Positions 9,152 to 17,867 are shown, counted from the first letter of the stretch. The stretch: 64,000 nt of DNA from Ciceribacter sp. T2.26MG-112.2 (GCF_900492205.1 NZ_UEYQ01000009.1:62001-126000), one strand, 5' to 3'. The notes: generated from the sequence alone by a model not told the origin. A program made the numbers and translations.

Positions 9152-9820
9152 ATGCATTTGTTCGACGAGATCTGGCAAATTGCCGCTGATCGCAAGGGCG
9201 GGGTCGCCGCGGTGGAAGCGGCGCTGCAATACCCGAACGCCAGGGACGAGATCGCCGCCACGCCGGACGATCGTTTCCTCGCCACCATGACCAAATGTAT
9301 CTTCCAGTCCGGCTTCAACTGGAAGGTCGTCGAGGCCATGTGGCCCGGTTTCGAGGCGGCGTTCGACGGCTTCGACATCGGCCGGTGCAGCATGTTGCAT
9401 GACGAGGATTTCGAACGGCTGGTCTCGGACAGCCGCATCGTCAGGCACGGACAGAAGATCCGCTCGGTGCAGGAGAACGCCGTCTTTCTGTCGGAACTGG
9501 CGCGCGAGCACGGCAGCGCCGCCCGCTTCTTCGCGGACTGGCCGGCCGACAATTATATGGGACTTCTCGACCTGCTGAAGAAGCGCGGCTCCCGGCTCGG
9601 CGGCAATACCGGTCAGTACTTCCTGCGTTTTTCCGGGATCGACAGCTTCATCCTGTCGCAGAGCGTGGTGAACCGGCTGATCGCCGAGGGCGTGGTCGAC
9701 AGACAGCCCTCCTCGGCCAAGGACAAGGCCGCCGTACAGGCCGCGTTCAACATCTGGCGGGCGCAATCCGGGCGCTCGCTGACGGAGATCAGCCGGATTC
9801 TGGGGCTCAGCATCGATTGA
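9152..9820 (+). CDS. Divergent Tag-like DNA glycosylase family protein
   Basis: 222 residues from the ATG (a GTG three codons upstream is also open but sits too close to the ribosome site). It follows the 3-methyladenine-DNA glycosylase I layout: TKCIFQSGFNWKVVEAMWPGFEAAFDGFD aligns with the substrate-pocket region, and a helix-hairpin-helix core follows. Unlike the canonical Tag at 25028, it lacks the N-terminal Cys-x-x-His and C-terminal Cys cluster used as a zinc snap. It may be a repair glycosylase with altered specificity. Confidence 0.75.
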   Translation: MHLFDEIWQIAADRKGGVAAVEAALQYPNARDEIAATPDDRFLATMTKCIFQSGFNWKVVEAMWPGFEAAFDGFDIGRCSMLHDEDFERLVSDSRIVRHGQKIRSVQENAVFLSELAREHGSAARFFADWPADNYMGLLDLLKKRGSRLGGNTGQYFLRFSGIDSFILSQSVVNRLIAEGVVDRQPSSAKDKAAVQAAFNIWRAQSGRSLTEISRILGLSID

Positions 9821-9960
9821 GGCGGCCTGTCCGCTCCTTGTTCAATAACGAAGTGAAACGGTTCCCCCCGTTCGCCCTTCCGGCGACACCTACCCGCAGG
9901 ACAGCAGGAGACCGCGCAGGCCGGTCCATTCCGGTCTGCTGTCGGAAGGTGGCGGCGGCG

Positions 9961-10881
9961 TCAGTTGCGATCGGCGAATTGAACGGCCGCCCAATCCCTC
10001 ACGAATGAACCCAGCCTGCGGAACTCCTCCGCTCTCGAAGACTGCTTGCGCCACACCAGGCTGATCATGCGTGCGCCCGCCTCTCCCTCGACCGGGATCG
10101 CCGAAACGGAACTCGACTGCAGGATGCCCGCTCGCACCGCAAGCTGCGGCAGCAAGGTTGTGCCCATGCCTTCGGCGACCATGGCCACCAGCGTATGCAG
10201 GCTGGTCGCGGAGAAGCTGTTCTGCGCCTTGCCGGCCATGCTCTCCAGAAGCGGCAAGGCATGGCTGTGCAGGCAATGGTCGCGTTCGAGCAGGAGCAGC
10301 GGCTCTCGCTCGATCTCGTCGATCCCGATGCTGTCGGACGTGGAGTGGCCATTGGCCGCATCGCAGGCAAAAACGTAAGGGTCGGAGAACAGCGGAAAGA
10401 CCTCGCAGCCCTCTGTTGCATAGGGAAGGGCCATCAGCAGGAGATCGAGCCTTCCGTCGGCCAGTCGCTCGAGCAGGGCCTCTGTCCTGTCCTCGCGCAG
10501 GGCGAGCTTCAGTTCGGGAAACCGGGCGTTGATCTGCGGCAAGAGGCGCGGCAGGAGGAAGGGGCCGATTGTCGGGATGACGCCGAGCTCGATCAGGCGC
10601 GACATGGGCCTGGCCGCATGGGTTCCGAGTTCGACGATCGCTTCGGCATCCTGCAGCAGGCGCCGCGCCCGATCCACCACCTGCTGGCCGAGCGGAGTAA
10701 TCAGCACCGAGCGTTTGGTCCGCTCGGCGACCGGTACGCCGAGCAGCGCCTCAAGTTCGCGGATACCCGAACTCAGCGTGGATTGCGTGACGGCACAGGC
10801 ATCGGCTGCCTTGCCGAAATGCAGCGTATCGGCAAGCGCCACCAGATAGCGCAACTGTCTCAGGCTCGGTAGCGGCACCAT
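9961..10881 (-). CDS. LysR-type regulator, OxyR-like
   Basis: 306 residues. LysR helix-turn-helix (LRQLRYLVALADTLHFGKAADACAVTQSTLSSGIRELE), then an effector domain with DHCLHSHALP around the position where OxyR has its first redox Cys (EDGHCLRDQ in OxyR). A second Cys in the expected place is not evident: the stretch continues AQNSFSATSLHTLVAMVAEGMGTTLLP. It is divergent from a peroxiredoxin gene and likely controls it. This is one of two OxyR-like genes in the window; the other, beside katG, is at 58860. Confidence 0.82.
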   Translation of the reverse strand: MVPLPSLRQLRYLVALADTLHFGKAADACAVTQSTLSSGIRELEALLGVPVAERTKRSVLITPLGQQVVDRARRLLQDAEAIVELGTHAARPMSRLIELGVIPTIGPFLLPRLLPQINARFPELKLALREDRTEALLERLADGRLDLLLMALPYATEGCEVFPLFSDPYVFACDAANGHSTSDSIGIDEIEREPLLLLERDHCLHSHALPLLESMAGKAQNSFSATSLHTLVAMVAEGMGTTLLPQLAVRAGILQSSSVSAIPVEGEAGARMISLVWRKQSSRAEEFRRLGSFVRDWAAVQFADRN

Positions 10882-11116
10882 ACAAATCGGTTCCTTCGAT
10901 CACTGTAGCCCATATAATTCATTTCTTCGTTGCTTCGCAATAACGTATATATCTGTCGTCGGGATCGGTTATCCCTTGGACCAATCCCGTGAGGCACTGC
11001 GGAGCGACATTGAGGCTCCGTCGGGTCACCGCTCCCAAGGCTCAAAGTGCCTAAAACGATCATAAAGGCTCGAGGCTTACCCCAGCCCGCCGCGCCAGCA
11101 AAGAAGGAATGAAGAC

Positions 11117-11851
11117 ATGAGCTGCTCCGAAACCACCCCCATCACCCCGACACAGCAGGCCCCGGCCGCCGTCGCACCGGCCCTTGCTCCCGCGATCGCG
11201 GTGGCGGCCCCCGCACCTGTCGCGGCCATGCCGCGCATCAACGAGCCGGCACCGGCCTTTTCTGCCAAGAGGACCCATGGCGACCGCAGCCTGGAAGACT
11301 ACAAGGGCAAATGGCTGGTGCTATTCTCCCATCCGGCGGACTTCACGCCGGTCTGCACCACGGAATTTATCGGTTTCGCCAACGCCTCTGAAGAATTCAA
11401 GGCGATGAATTGCGAACTTCTCGGTCTGTCGATCGACAGCATCTATTCCCATCTCGCCTGGGTGCAGAACATCAAGGAAAAGTTCGGCACCGAGATCACC
11501 TTCCCAATCATCGAGGATCTCTCGATGCGGGTGGCAACGGCCTACGGCATGATCCATCCCGGCGCCTCCGACACTTCGGCCGTGCGTGCCACCTTCATCA
11601 TCGACGACAAGGGCATCCTGCGCGCGATGATTTACTACCCGATGACCAACGGCCGTAGCGTCCCTGAGGTGCTTCGCCTGGTCAAGGCCCTGCAGACCAG
11701 CCTCAAGCACGGCGTCGCTACGCCGGAAAACTGGCAGCCAGGCGACAAGGTCCTGGTTAGTTCACCGAAGACCGTGGCAGAAGTGGAAAAGCGCCTCTCT
11801 GAAGGCCTTGAAACCACCGACTGGTACTTCACCGTCAAGAACCTCGCCTGA
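11117..11851 (+). CDS. 1-Cys peroxiredoxin (Prx6 type) with Pro/Ala-rich N-terminal extension
   Basis: 244 residues. The thioredoxin-fold peroxidase begins around residue 39 (MPRINEPAPAF). The peroxidatic Cys is C80 in FSHPADFTPVCTTEF (PxxxTxxC). No resolving Cys appears in the C-terminal part, so it is 1-Cys. Residues 1-38 form an unusual Cys-containing (C3) Ala/Pro-rich lead. ATG37 could be an internal start, but a good ribosome site (GAAGGA) supports the long form. It precedes a persulfide dioxygenase-type gene, suggesting removal of peroxides and perhaps persulfides. Confidence 0.88.
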   Translation: MSCSETTPITPTQQAPAAVAPALAPAIAVAAPAPVAAMPRINEPAPAFSAKRTHGDRSLEDYKGKWLVLFSHPADFTPVCTTEFIGFANASEEFKAMNCELLGLSIDSIYSHLAWVQNIKEKFGTEITFPIIEDLSMRVATAYGMIHPGASDTSAVRATFIIDDKGILRAMIYYPMTNGRSVPEVLRLVKALQTSLKHGVATPENWQPGDKVLVSSPKTVAEVEKRLSEGLETTDWYFTVKNLA

Positions 11852-11859
11852 TCCAAGCT

Positions 11860-11886
11860 GCCCCGGCGTCCGACCGGCGCCGGGGC
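11860..11886 (+). terminator. GC hairpin after the peroxiredoxin gene
   Basis: A 9-bp perfect stem, GCCCCGGCG (11860-11868) with CGCCGGGGC (11878-11886), begins 9 bases after the peroxiredoxin stop codon. There is no T run, so it may be a pausing or mRNA-stabilising hairpin rather than a strong terminator. Confidence 0.5.
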
Positions 11887-11983
11887 ATCGGCCTCTCCCC
11901 GACCGATGTAAGGGAACTCGCTTCCCTTGAGTGGGGTTGAGCATCGCGGAAACATCATTCATTCAACAGGGAAGGAACCCAGC

Positions 11984-12862
11984 ATGACTGCAAAGCCCGA
12001 GGTGAAAGGCTTCTTCGACAAGCGCACGTTCAGCGTCCAGTATGTCGTCAGCGACCCGGCAACCGGCAAATGCGCCATCATCGACCCGGTGCTCGACTAT
12101 GACGAGAAGTCCGGAGCGACCGCGACCCACAATGCCGATGCGCTGCTCGATTATGTCGCCGAGAAAAGCCTGACGGTGGAATGGATCCTCGACACCCATC
12201 CGCATGCCGACCATTTTTCCGCCGCCCATTATCTCAAGGGCAAGACCGGCGCGCCAACCGCAATCGGCGCGCATGTCGTCGATGTGCAGGAGCTGTGGAA
12301 AGGCATCTACAACTGGCCCGACTTCCCCGCCGACGGTTCGCACTGGGACCGCCTGTTCGCAGCCGGCGACAGTTTCTCGATCGGCGAACTGCAAGGAAGG
12401 GTATTGTTTTCCCCCGGTCACACCTTGGCTTCCATCACCTATGTGATCGGCGATGCGGCCTTCGTGCACGACACGCTGTTCATGCCCGACAGCGGCACCG
12501 CGCGGGCTGATTTTCCCGGCGGCAGCGCCAAGCGACTGTGGGCCTCGATCCAGGAGATCCTGTCCCTGCCCGACGAGACGCGCCTGTTCACCGGCCACGA
12601 CTATCAGCCTGACGGCCGCGAACCGCTGTGGGAAACCACCGTCGCCGAACAGAAGCGCAGCAATCCGCATATTGCCGGCAAGGATGAAGCCGCCTTCGTC
12701 GCGCTGCGCAACAAGCGTGACAAGACCCTTCCCATGCCGAAGCTCATCCTGCATGCGCTGCAGGTCAACATCCGCGGCGGACGCCTTCCGGAGCCGGAAG
12801 CCAATGGCAAGCGCTACCTGAAGATCCCTCTGGATGCCTTGTCGGGAGCGGCCTGGGAATGA
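11984..12862 (+). CDS. Metallo-beta-lactamase-fold persulfide dioxygenase-like protein (Blh/ETHE1 family)
   Basis: 292 residues. Metal-binding motif HPHADHF (residues 66-72), a further His in SPGHTL, Asp in HDTLF and His in GHDY give the ETHE1/glyoxalase-II-like mononuclear iron site. Family members oxidise glutathione persulfide to sulfite, protecting from sulfide. The rhodanese-like domain of Agrobacterium Blh is absent. The start with a GGAAGGA ribosome site was chosen over a longer in-frame one. Its stop codon overlaps the start of a TauE/SafE gene, consistent with making and then exporting sulfite. Confidence 0.87.
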   Translation: MTAKPEVKGFFDKRTFSVQYVVSDPATGKCAIIDPVLDYDEKSGATATHNADALLDYVAEKSLTVEWILDTHPHADHFSAAHYLKGKTGAPTAIGAHVVDVQELWKGIYNWPDFPADGSHWDRLFAAGDSFSIGELQGRVLFSPGHTLASITYVIGDAAFVHDTLFMPDSGTARADFPGGSAKRLWASIQEILSLPDETRLFTGHDYQPDGREPLWETTVAEQKRSNPHIAGKDEAAFVALRNKRDKTLPMPKLILHALQVNIRGGRLPEPEANGKRYLKIPLDALSGAAWE

Positions 12863-13650
12863 TCGATGTCATTCCCCAGGCCATCGCGGCAATCGGTTCG
12901 GGCGGGCTGGTGGGGTTCACCCTCGGCCTGATCGGCGGCGGCGGCTCCATCCTCGCCACGCCGCTGCTCCTTTATGTCGTCGGCATATCCCAGCCGCATA
13001 TAGCGATCGGCACCGGCGCCCTGGCCGTGTCGATCAATGCCTATGCCAATCTCATCGGCCATGCCCGCAAAGGGCATGTCTGGTGGCGTTGCGCGATTGT
13101 CTTTGCCGCGACGGGCACCGTCGGGGCGCTGGCCGGCTCGAGCCTCGGCAAGGCGTTCGATGGACAAAAACTGCTTTTTCTGTTCGGACTGTTGATGCTG
13201 GCCGTTGCCGCCCTGATGCTGAGGCCGCGGACCACGCTTACCTCAAGCATCGTCAAGACGGATCGGCTCACCTGCTGGAAGACGGCCGCCGTCGCGCTTG
13301 GCGCCGGCGCCGCCTCCGGCTTTTTCGGCATTGGCGGTGGCTTTCTGATCGTCCCCGGTCTGATGCTTTCGACCGGCATGCCGATGATCAGTGCGGTCGG
13401 TTCGTCATTGCTCGCGGTCGGCACCTTCGGCCTGGCGACCGCGATCAACTATGCCGTCTCGGGCCTCATCGACTGGCCGATCGCGGCCGAGTTCATCGGC
13501 GGCGGCGTGATCGGCGGCCTTGGCGGCATGTTGCTTGCGACCCGGCTTGCTACGAAACGGAACCTGCTAAATCAGATCTTTGCGGCACTGATCATCGTCG
13601 TGGCGCTCTACGTGTTGTACAAGAACAGCGCCGCGGCCTTACCTCTTTGA
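12859..13650 (+). CDS. TauE/SafE family sulfite/organosulfonate exporter
   Basis: 263 residues, about eight membrane segments arranged as two similar halves, each with a glycine-rich loop (GLIGGGGSILATPLL near the N-terminus and FFGIGGGFLIVPGLM in the middle), the TauE/SafE signature. It overlaps the persulfide dioxygenase by 4 bases (ATGA), so the two are translated together. Likely role: export of sulfite produced by its partner. Confidence 0.88.
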   Translation: MIDVIPQAIAAIGSGGLVGFTLGLIGGGGSILATPLLLYVVGISQPHIAIGTGALAVSINAYANLIGHARKGHVWWRCAIVFAATGTVGALAGSSLGKAFDGQKLLFLFGLLMLAVAALMLRPRTTLTSSIVKTDRLTCWKTAAVALGAGAASGFFGIGGGFLIVPGLMLSTGMPMISAVGSSLLAVGTFGLATAINYAVSGLIDWPIAAEFIGGGVIGGLGGMLLATRLATKRNLLNQIFAALIIVVALYVLYKNSAAALPL

Positions 13651-13663
13651 TGACGGGCGCAAT

Positions 13664-14296
13664 ATGACACATTCCAAGCAGCAGAAGTTCTGGAACAGGA
13701 TAGCCGGGCGTTACGCGGCGCGGCCGCTCAAGGACGTGGCCGCCTACGAAGCCATGCTGGCCGATGTTGCGTCCCATCTCAAACCTTCGGACCGCGTCCT
13801 TGAGCTCGGTTGTGGCACCGGAGGTACCGCAATTCGACTGGCCGTCGGTGTCGCGCACTGGACGGCCACCGACTTCTCTTCGGAAATGATCGACATCGCG
13901 CGGGCCAAGCCCGCGGGAGATAACATCAGCTTCGTTGTCGCCGACGCCGGCAGTGCTTTCGACGGCGGCCCGTTCGACGCGATTTGTGCATTCAATGTGC
14001 TGCACCTGGTAGAAGATCACCCAGCCGCGTTGGCCCGGATTTTCGCCAATCTGAAGCCCGGCGGCCTGCTGATCACCAAGACCTGGTGCTTCGCCGACAT
14101 GCCATTGAGACTCCGCGCCCTGTTTTCACTGCTGCGGGTGGTCGGCATGTTTCCGGCAGCAACCGCGCTGACCGTCTCCCAGCTTCGCCAGGCCATTGTG
14201 CAGGCCGGCTTCGAGATTGCCGAAGAGCGGATCTTCGGCAAGTATCCGCAGAACCCCTACATCGTCGCCCGCAGACCGGAATTGGCAGACCCGTAA
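13664..14296 (+). CDS. Class I SAM-dependent methyltransferase
   Basis: 210 residues. Motif I VLELGCGTGGTAIRLA (residues 44-59), acidic turn TDFSSEMIDIA, and FDAICAFNVLHLVEDH (motif IV/post). It resembles small-molecule or quinone-type methyltransferases, and its substrate is unknown. It lies 13 bases after the TauE/SafE gene, so it may belong to the same peroxide and sulfur operon. A thiol or sulfur-compound methyltransferase would fit the context, but the sequence does not prove it. Confidence 0.8.
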   Translation: MTHSKQQKFWNRIAGRYAARPLKDVAAYEAMLADVASHLKPSDRVLELGCGTGGTAIRLAVGVAHWTATDFSSEMIDIARAKPAGDNISFVVADAGSAFDGGPFDAICAFNVLHLVEDHPAALARIFANLKPGGLLITKTWCFADMPLRLRALFSLLRVVGMFPAATALTVSQLRQAIVQAGFEIAEERIFGKYPQNPYIVARRPELADP

Positions 14297-14380
14297 ATTC
14301 CGCCAATCTCTGCGCCATGGCGCGGACACCGATATCGCCGACGCGCTTAAGGGCATGCGTGTCAGGCGAGGCAGCGCGAA

Positions 14381-15082
14381 TCAATCCTGGATCAACTCGC
14401 CATCCCTGAGCGAGAAGATGCGGTCGAAGCGGTTGAAGATCTTCTCGTCATGGGTCACCGCGATGATGCAGGCATCATTGTCCACGGCGAGCTTGCGCAA
14501 GAGATCCATGACGATGCCGGCGCGCTTGGAATCGAGTGCCGCCGTCGGCTCGTCGGCCAGGATGATGCGCGGCTTGTTGGCGAGAGCGCGTGCAATCGCC
14601 ACCCGTTGCGCCTCCCCGCCCGAGAGCTTCGCAGGCATTGCGTCACGACGATGCCCGACTTCGAGATAGTCGAGCAGGCGCACCGCTTCGCGTCGCGCTT
14701 CGGACGAATCACGTCCGGCCAGTTCCAGCACCAGCGCGACATTGTCGACGGCATTGAGAAAGGGAAGGAGATTGTGGAACTGGAAAATAAAGCCGATCTT
14801 GTCGAGCCGAAGCCGTCTCAAATCATCCTTCAGCCAGCGGCCGTCGAATACCACATCGCCATCGAGGCTGATCCGCCCGCTCGTCGGCTCCATGATGCAG
14901 CCGATCGCATTGAGCAGTGTGGTCTTTCCCGAGCCGGAGGGACCGAGAAGGGCGACGACCTCGCCGGAGTGAATTTTCAGACTGACACTCCGCAGCGCAT
15001 CGACGCGGGCCTGGCCTTCACCGAAATGCTTCGAAACATTGCTGACCTCGACGAGTATGTCACGTTGTTCTGCCGTCATCAT
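14381..15082 (-). CDS. ABC transporter ATPase, DevA/LolD-like
   Basis: 233 residues. Walker A GPSGSGKTTLL, Q-loop FQFHNLLPFLNAVDN, signature LSGGEAQRVAIARAL, Walker B IILADEPTAALD and a His switch VTHDEKIF are all intact. It is the nucleotide-binding subunit for the MacB/FtsX-type permease upstream (stop codon 1 base before this start). Together with the HlyD-like adaptor it forms a DevBCA-type tripartite efflux or export system; substrate unknown. The longer open frame upstream of the ATG overlaps the permease and was not used. Confidence 0.9.
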   Translation of the reverse strand: MMTAEQRDILVEVSNVSKHFGEGQARVDALRSVSLKIHSGEVVALLGPSGSGKTTLLNAIGCIMEPTSGRISLDGDVVFDGRWLKDDLRRLRLDKIGFIFQFHNLLPFLNAVDNVALVLELAGRDSSEARREAVRLLDYLEVGHRRDAMPAKLSGGEAQRVAIARALANKPRIILADEPTAALDSKRAGIVMDLLRKLAVDNDACIIAVTHDEKIFNRFDRIFSLRDGELIQD

Positions 15083-15083
15083 T

Positions 15084-16217
15084 CTAGCCTCCCAAGGCCG
15101 TGGCCGGATCGGCCTTGAGCGCGGCGCGGATACCGAGACCACTGGCAACGACGCAGACCAGAGCGATGATGCCGCCCATCACAAGGGCATCCGGGACATC
15201 AAGAACCACGCGCCTGGGGAAGAAATCCTTGACCAGGGACAATATGCCGAGGCCGAAGAACCAGCCGGTGACGCCGAGCGCGAGCGATTGTTGCATGATC
15301 AGCCAAACGATGGTGCGGTCCGGGGCGCCTATGAGTTTCAGGGTGGCGATCTGTTTCAGCTTTTCGATGGTCATCATGTAGATGATCAGCGCGATCACCA
15401 CCGCCGACACAGCCATGAGGATAGCCATGAAAAGGCCGAGCTGGCGGCGTTGCCTTTCGATCACCGACCGTGTGAGGAGGGTTTCCTCCTGGACTTGCGT
15501 CATGCCGGACAGATGCTTCCATCGCCGGACAGATGCCGTTACCTGTTCCGGGTCGGCTTGGGGATGAAGTCGCGCAATCACCGCATTCACGCTATCCTGG
15601 CTTTCGCTCACCTCCCCTTTGGCGCGTTTGACACGTACCGCGGCAGGGTCGATCTCGAATTGCAGCGTCTGGGCGTCGAGCAGAGAAATGTAGACTGCGG
15701 GATCCCCACCCGAATTGACGTGATTGCGCACAAGGCCGACCACCTCGAAATGGTTGCGGCCCAGGCGAACCCTGTCGCCGAGTGACAGACCCGTGCGGGT
15801 ATCGGCGATCATTTCGAAATGGGTCCGTGTGATCGGCCGACCGGCGATAAGATCCTGCGGTCCCCCGAGACGCGAAGGCTCGTAGCCGATGATGTAGAGG
15901 CGGCGGGATGTACCATTATACTCGCCATCGGCATTCTGGTAGGTGACGCTGCCCGCGTCCGCCACACCCTGCAGGCGGGCAACCGCCTCGCGCGTCGATC
16001 CGGGAATGCGAGAGGATTCCGCAAACGGGCCTTTGGTTTCGGCTTCGACGACCCATACATCGACTTTGGGCGCGCGGGCGATGGTCAAGGCATCGATCAC
16101 GGCACCATTGTAAATTCCCATCATGGCGAGAACCACGGCCATGAGGAGGCTCAGTCCAAGGCAGGTCAGCACGAAGCGGAAGAGATTGTGGCGGACATCG
16201 CGATAAGCAAGGTTCAT
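15084..16217 (-). CDS. ABC transporter permease, DevC/MacB-like (FtsX fold)
   Basis: 377 residues with one N-terminal membrane helix (NLFRFVLTCLGLSLLMAVVLAMM), a large periplasmic domain (residues 45-250), and three C-terminal helices (LGLFMAILMAVSAVVIALIIYMM, LIMQQSLALGVTGWFFGLGIL, ALVMGGIIALVCVVASGLGI). This is the four-helix FtsX/MacB layout. It overlaps the adaptor gene upstream by 4 bases, and the ATPase starts right after it, so one operon is clear. Confidence 0.88.
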   Translation of the reverse strand: MNLAYRDVRHNLFRFVLTCLGLSLLMAVVLAMMGIYNGAVIDALTIARAPKVDVWVVEAETKGPFAESSRIPGSTREAVARLQGVADAGSVTYQNADGEYNGTSRRLYIIGYEPSRLGGPQDLIAGRPITRTHFEMIADTRTGLSLGDRVRLGRNHFEVVGLVRNHVNSGGDPAVYISLLDAQTLQFEIDPAAVRVKRAKGEVSESQDSVNAVIARLHPQADPEQVTASVRRWKHLSGMTQVQEETLLTRSVIERQRRQLGLFMAILMAVSAVVIALIIYMMTIEKLKQIATLKLIGAPDRTIVWLIMQQSLALGVTGWFFGLGILSLVKDFFPRRVVLDVPDALVMGGIIALVCVVASGLGIRAALKADPATALGG

Positions 16218-17371
16218 GGCTTGACCGGCAATGCTGATGCGGACCGCCCGTCCTTCAGGCCGGGTCCTCGGGAGGTGACGACAGAGGCTCCCTCAGGCAA
16301 GCCGCCGGTCATCTCGTAACGCGCGTCCTCGGAACGAGTGCCGAAGGACAGGGGCCTTTTCCGCAACACGCCGTCTTCAATCACCCAGGCTTTGCCTGAG
16401 GAGCCATCGAATTCGTAGATGGCGTTCTGCGGCACCATCAGGGATTTCGACAGCGTTTTCACGGTGATCCAGACTTCTGCCTGCTCTCCGAGATAAGGTT
16501 GCGTGGGACAGTCCTCGCAGACGATCCAAACCTTGCGTTCCTCGTTGGCGCGGTCGCTTTCGAGGCCAATGCGAGCGATGTGTCCTTCTATGACGCTGTT
16601 CGGAAGCGACCGCAGGCGGATTTCCGCCGGCTGTCCCACCTCGAGCGGACCGGCCTGTTCTTCGTCGACATAGGCGAGGGTCCAGATGCTGTCCGGCTCG
16701 ATGAGCGTGAAAATGACCTCGCCCGAGCCGATGACCGACCCCACTTCCCTCTGTCGGTCGATCACCACCGCATCATACGGCGCGCGCAGGATGTGCTGCT
16801 CCAGGATCGTCTCTTCGTAGCTCACCTTGGCCTGGGCGTCGGTCAATTGCGCTTCGGACACATTGACCTCGCTCTGTGCAACCGACAAATCCGCTGCTGC
16901 GACCTTTTCGTCTCGCAGCGCCTCCTCCGCCTCCTGCTGCGTCGTGGCGTTGCGGCTGGCGAGGGACTTTTTGCGTGCGCTGTCATCGCGTCGCTGCGCG
17001 TAGACTGCCTCGGCACGCGATACGTTCGCCTTGGCCTTCAGGACGTACATCTCTGCCGCCAGGCGGGTGGCTTTTGCCTGCGCGAGGCGGGCTTCCTGTT
17101 CCGCCGAATTCAGCTTGGCCAGCACCGTGCCCTTGGCGACCGTGTCACCGTGATCCGCATGAAGTTCGATCAACGTGCCCGGGACCTCGAAGCCAATCTT
17201 CGACAACACCCTGGCTTCCACCGTTCCGAGACCGAAAACCCTGATCGGGACGGTCTCCGACGGCCTGACGACCTCGACTTTCAAAGGTCGGTTCTGCAGG
17301 AAGAGGTAGCCCCCCGCGGCGACCGTCCCGATCAGGACGACCCCCAGAGCGAACTTCAAACGAGCTTTCAT
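16214..17371 (-). CDS. HlyD-family periplasmic adaptor, DevB-like
   Basis: 385 residues. N-terminal membrane anchor (LKFALGVVLIGTVAAGGYLFL), lipoyl-like half (GTVEARVLSKIGFEVPGTLIELHADHGDTV), a long alpha-helical hairpin (residues 90-190, Ala/Glu/Lys rich, coiled coil) and the second lipoyl half (ILRAPYDAVVIDRQREVGSVI). It bridges the inner-membrane permease with an outer-membrane channel not encoded here. The start is the ATG at the anchor. An AT-rich palindrome about 100 bases upstream may be the operon operator. Confidence 0.88.
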   Translation of the reverse strand: MKARLKFALGVVLIGTVAAGGYLFLQNRPLKVEVVRPSETVPIRVFGLGTVEARVLSKIGFEVPGTLIELHADHGDTVAKGTVLAKLNSAEQEARLAQAKATRLAAEMYVLKAKANVSRAEAVYAQRRDDSARKKSLASRNATTQQEAEEALRDEKVAAADLSVAQSEVNVSEAQLTDAQAKVSYEETILEQHILRAPYDAVVIDRQREVGSVIGSGEVIFTLIEPDSIWTLAYVDEEQAGPLEVGQPAEIRLRSLPNSVIEGHIARIGLESDRANEERKVWIVCEDCPTQPYLGEQAEVWITVKTLSKSLMVPQNAIYEFDGSSGKAWVIEDGVLRKRPLSFGTRSEDARYEMTGGLPEGASVVTSRGPGLKDGRSASALPVKP

Positions 17372-17477
17372 GCAGCAACTCCGGCGTGAGGCGTGACAAG
17401 GACTGTAGTCCATCCAGGGATGGGGCCGATTGGGTCGGGAGGTCGGGCTTCGGATCAAACCGGACCGACCTATCGCA

Positions 17478-17497
17478 ATATAGTATTATTACAATAT
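17478..17497. promoter_or_regulatory. AT-rich palindromic operator upstream of the DevB-like operon
   Basis: ATATAGTA-TTAT-TACAATAT: 8-bp arms with one mismatched pair around a 4-base centre, in an otherwise GC-rich area, 107 bases before the DevB-like start. The layout suits an ArsR, MarR or TetR-type repressor. No regulator gene lies next to it. Confidence 0.5.
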
Positions 17498-17735
17498 GAC
17501 TTATGTCACGTCCGATGGCGAAGAATGTCATGGGAAAATTTTCGCTCTGCGAAATCCGTGGCGCGTTCTTGCGGTACCGGCTGGGACTCCTGAAAAGCCC
17601 GTCATTCGGCAGGCGGCGCCCGCCCCACCCTGTCATCGACAGAGGCGGACCGGCCTTCGCTGTTGCGTCGAGAGAATCGTTTTGCCGAATCCCGCAGGCA
17701 ATGGGATCCTTCAATGTTGCAGGGCTGAATTGCCG

Positions 17736-17768
17736 ACGGGGCGGCAACACATGCGGTTGCCGCCCCGT
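17736..17768 (-). terminator. GC hairpin downstream of cydX
   Basis: 13-bp perfect stem: ACGGGGCGGCAAC at 17736-17748 with GTTGCCGCCCCGT at 17756-17768, 7-base loop. Placed about 110 bases after the cydX stop, it is the best candidate for the end of the cydABX transcript. No T run follows on the minus strand. Confidence 0.5.
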
Positions 17769-17857
17769 GCTGGCGTCAGTCTCCAGCCGGGGGATGAAGC
17801 AGGGACCGAGCAGTGCGGACTAGAGGACTGCGAAGCATCATCCAAGCCCCGCTGTAG

Positions 17858-17867
17858 CCCCCCCCCC
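17858..17867. repeat. Homopolymer of ten C
   Basis: C10 run 9 bases beyond the cydX stop codon. Such tracts are prone to slippage, but this one lies outside coding sequence. Confidence 0.9.

Noticed and set aside
14300-14380. GCGCCATGGCGC palindrome between convergent genes as a terminator
   Set aside because: It has no loop-forming centre or T run, so it was not called.
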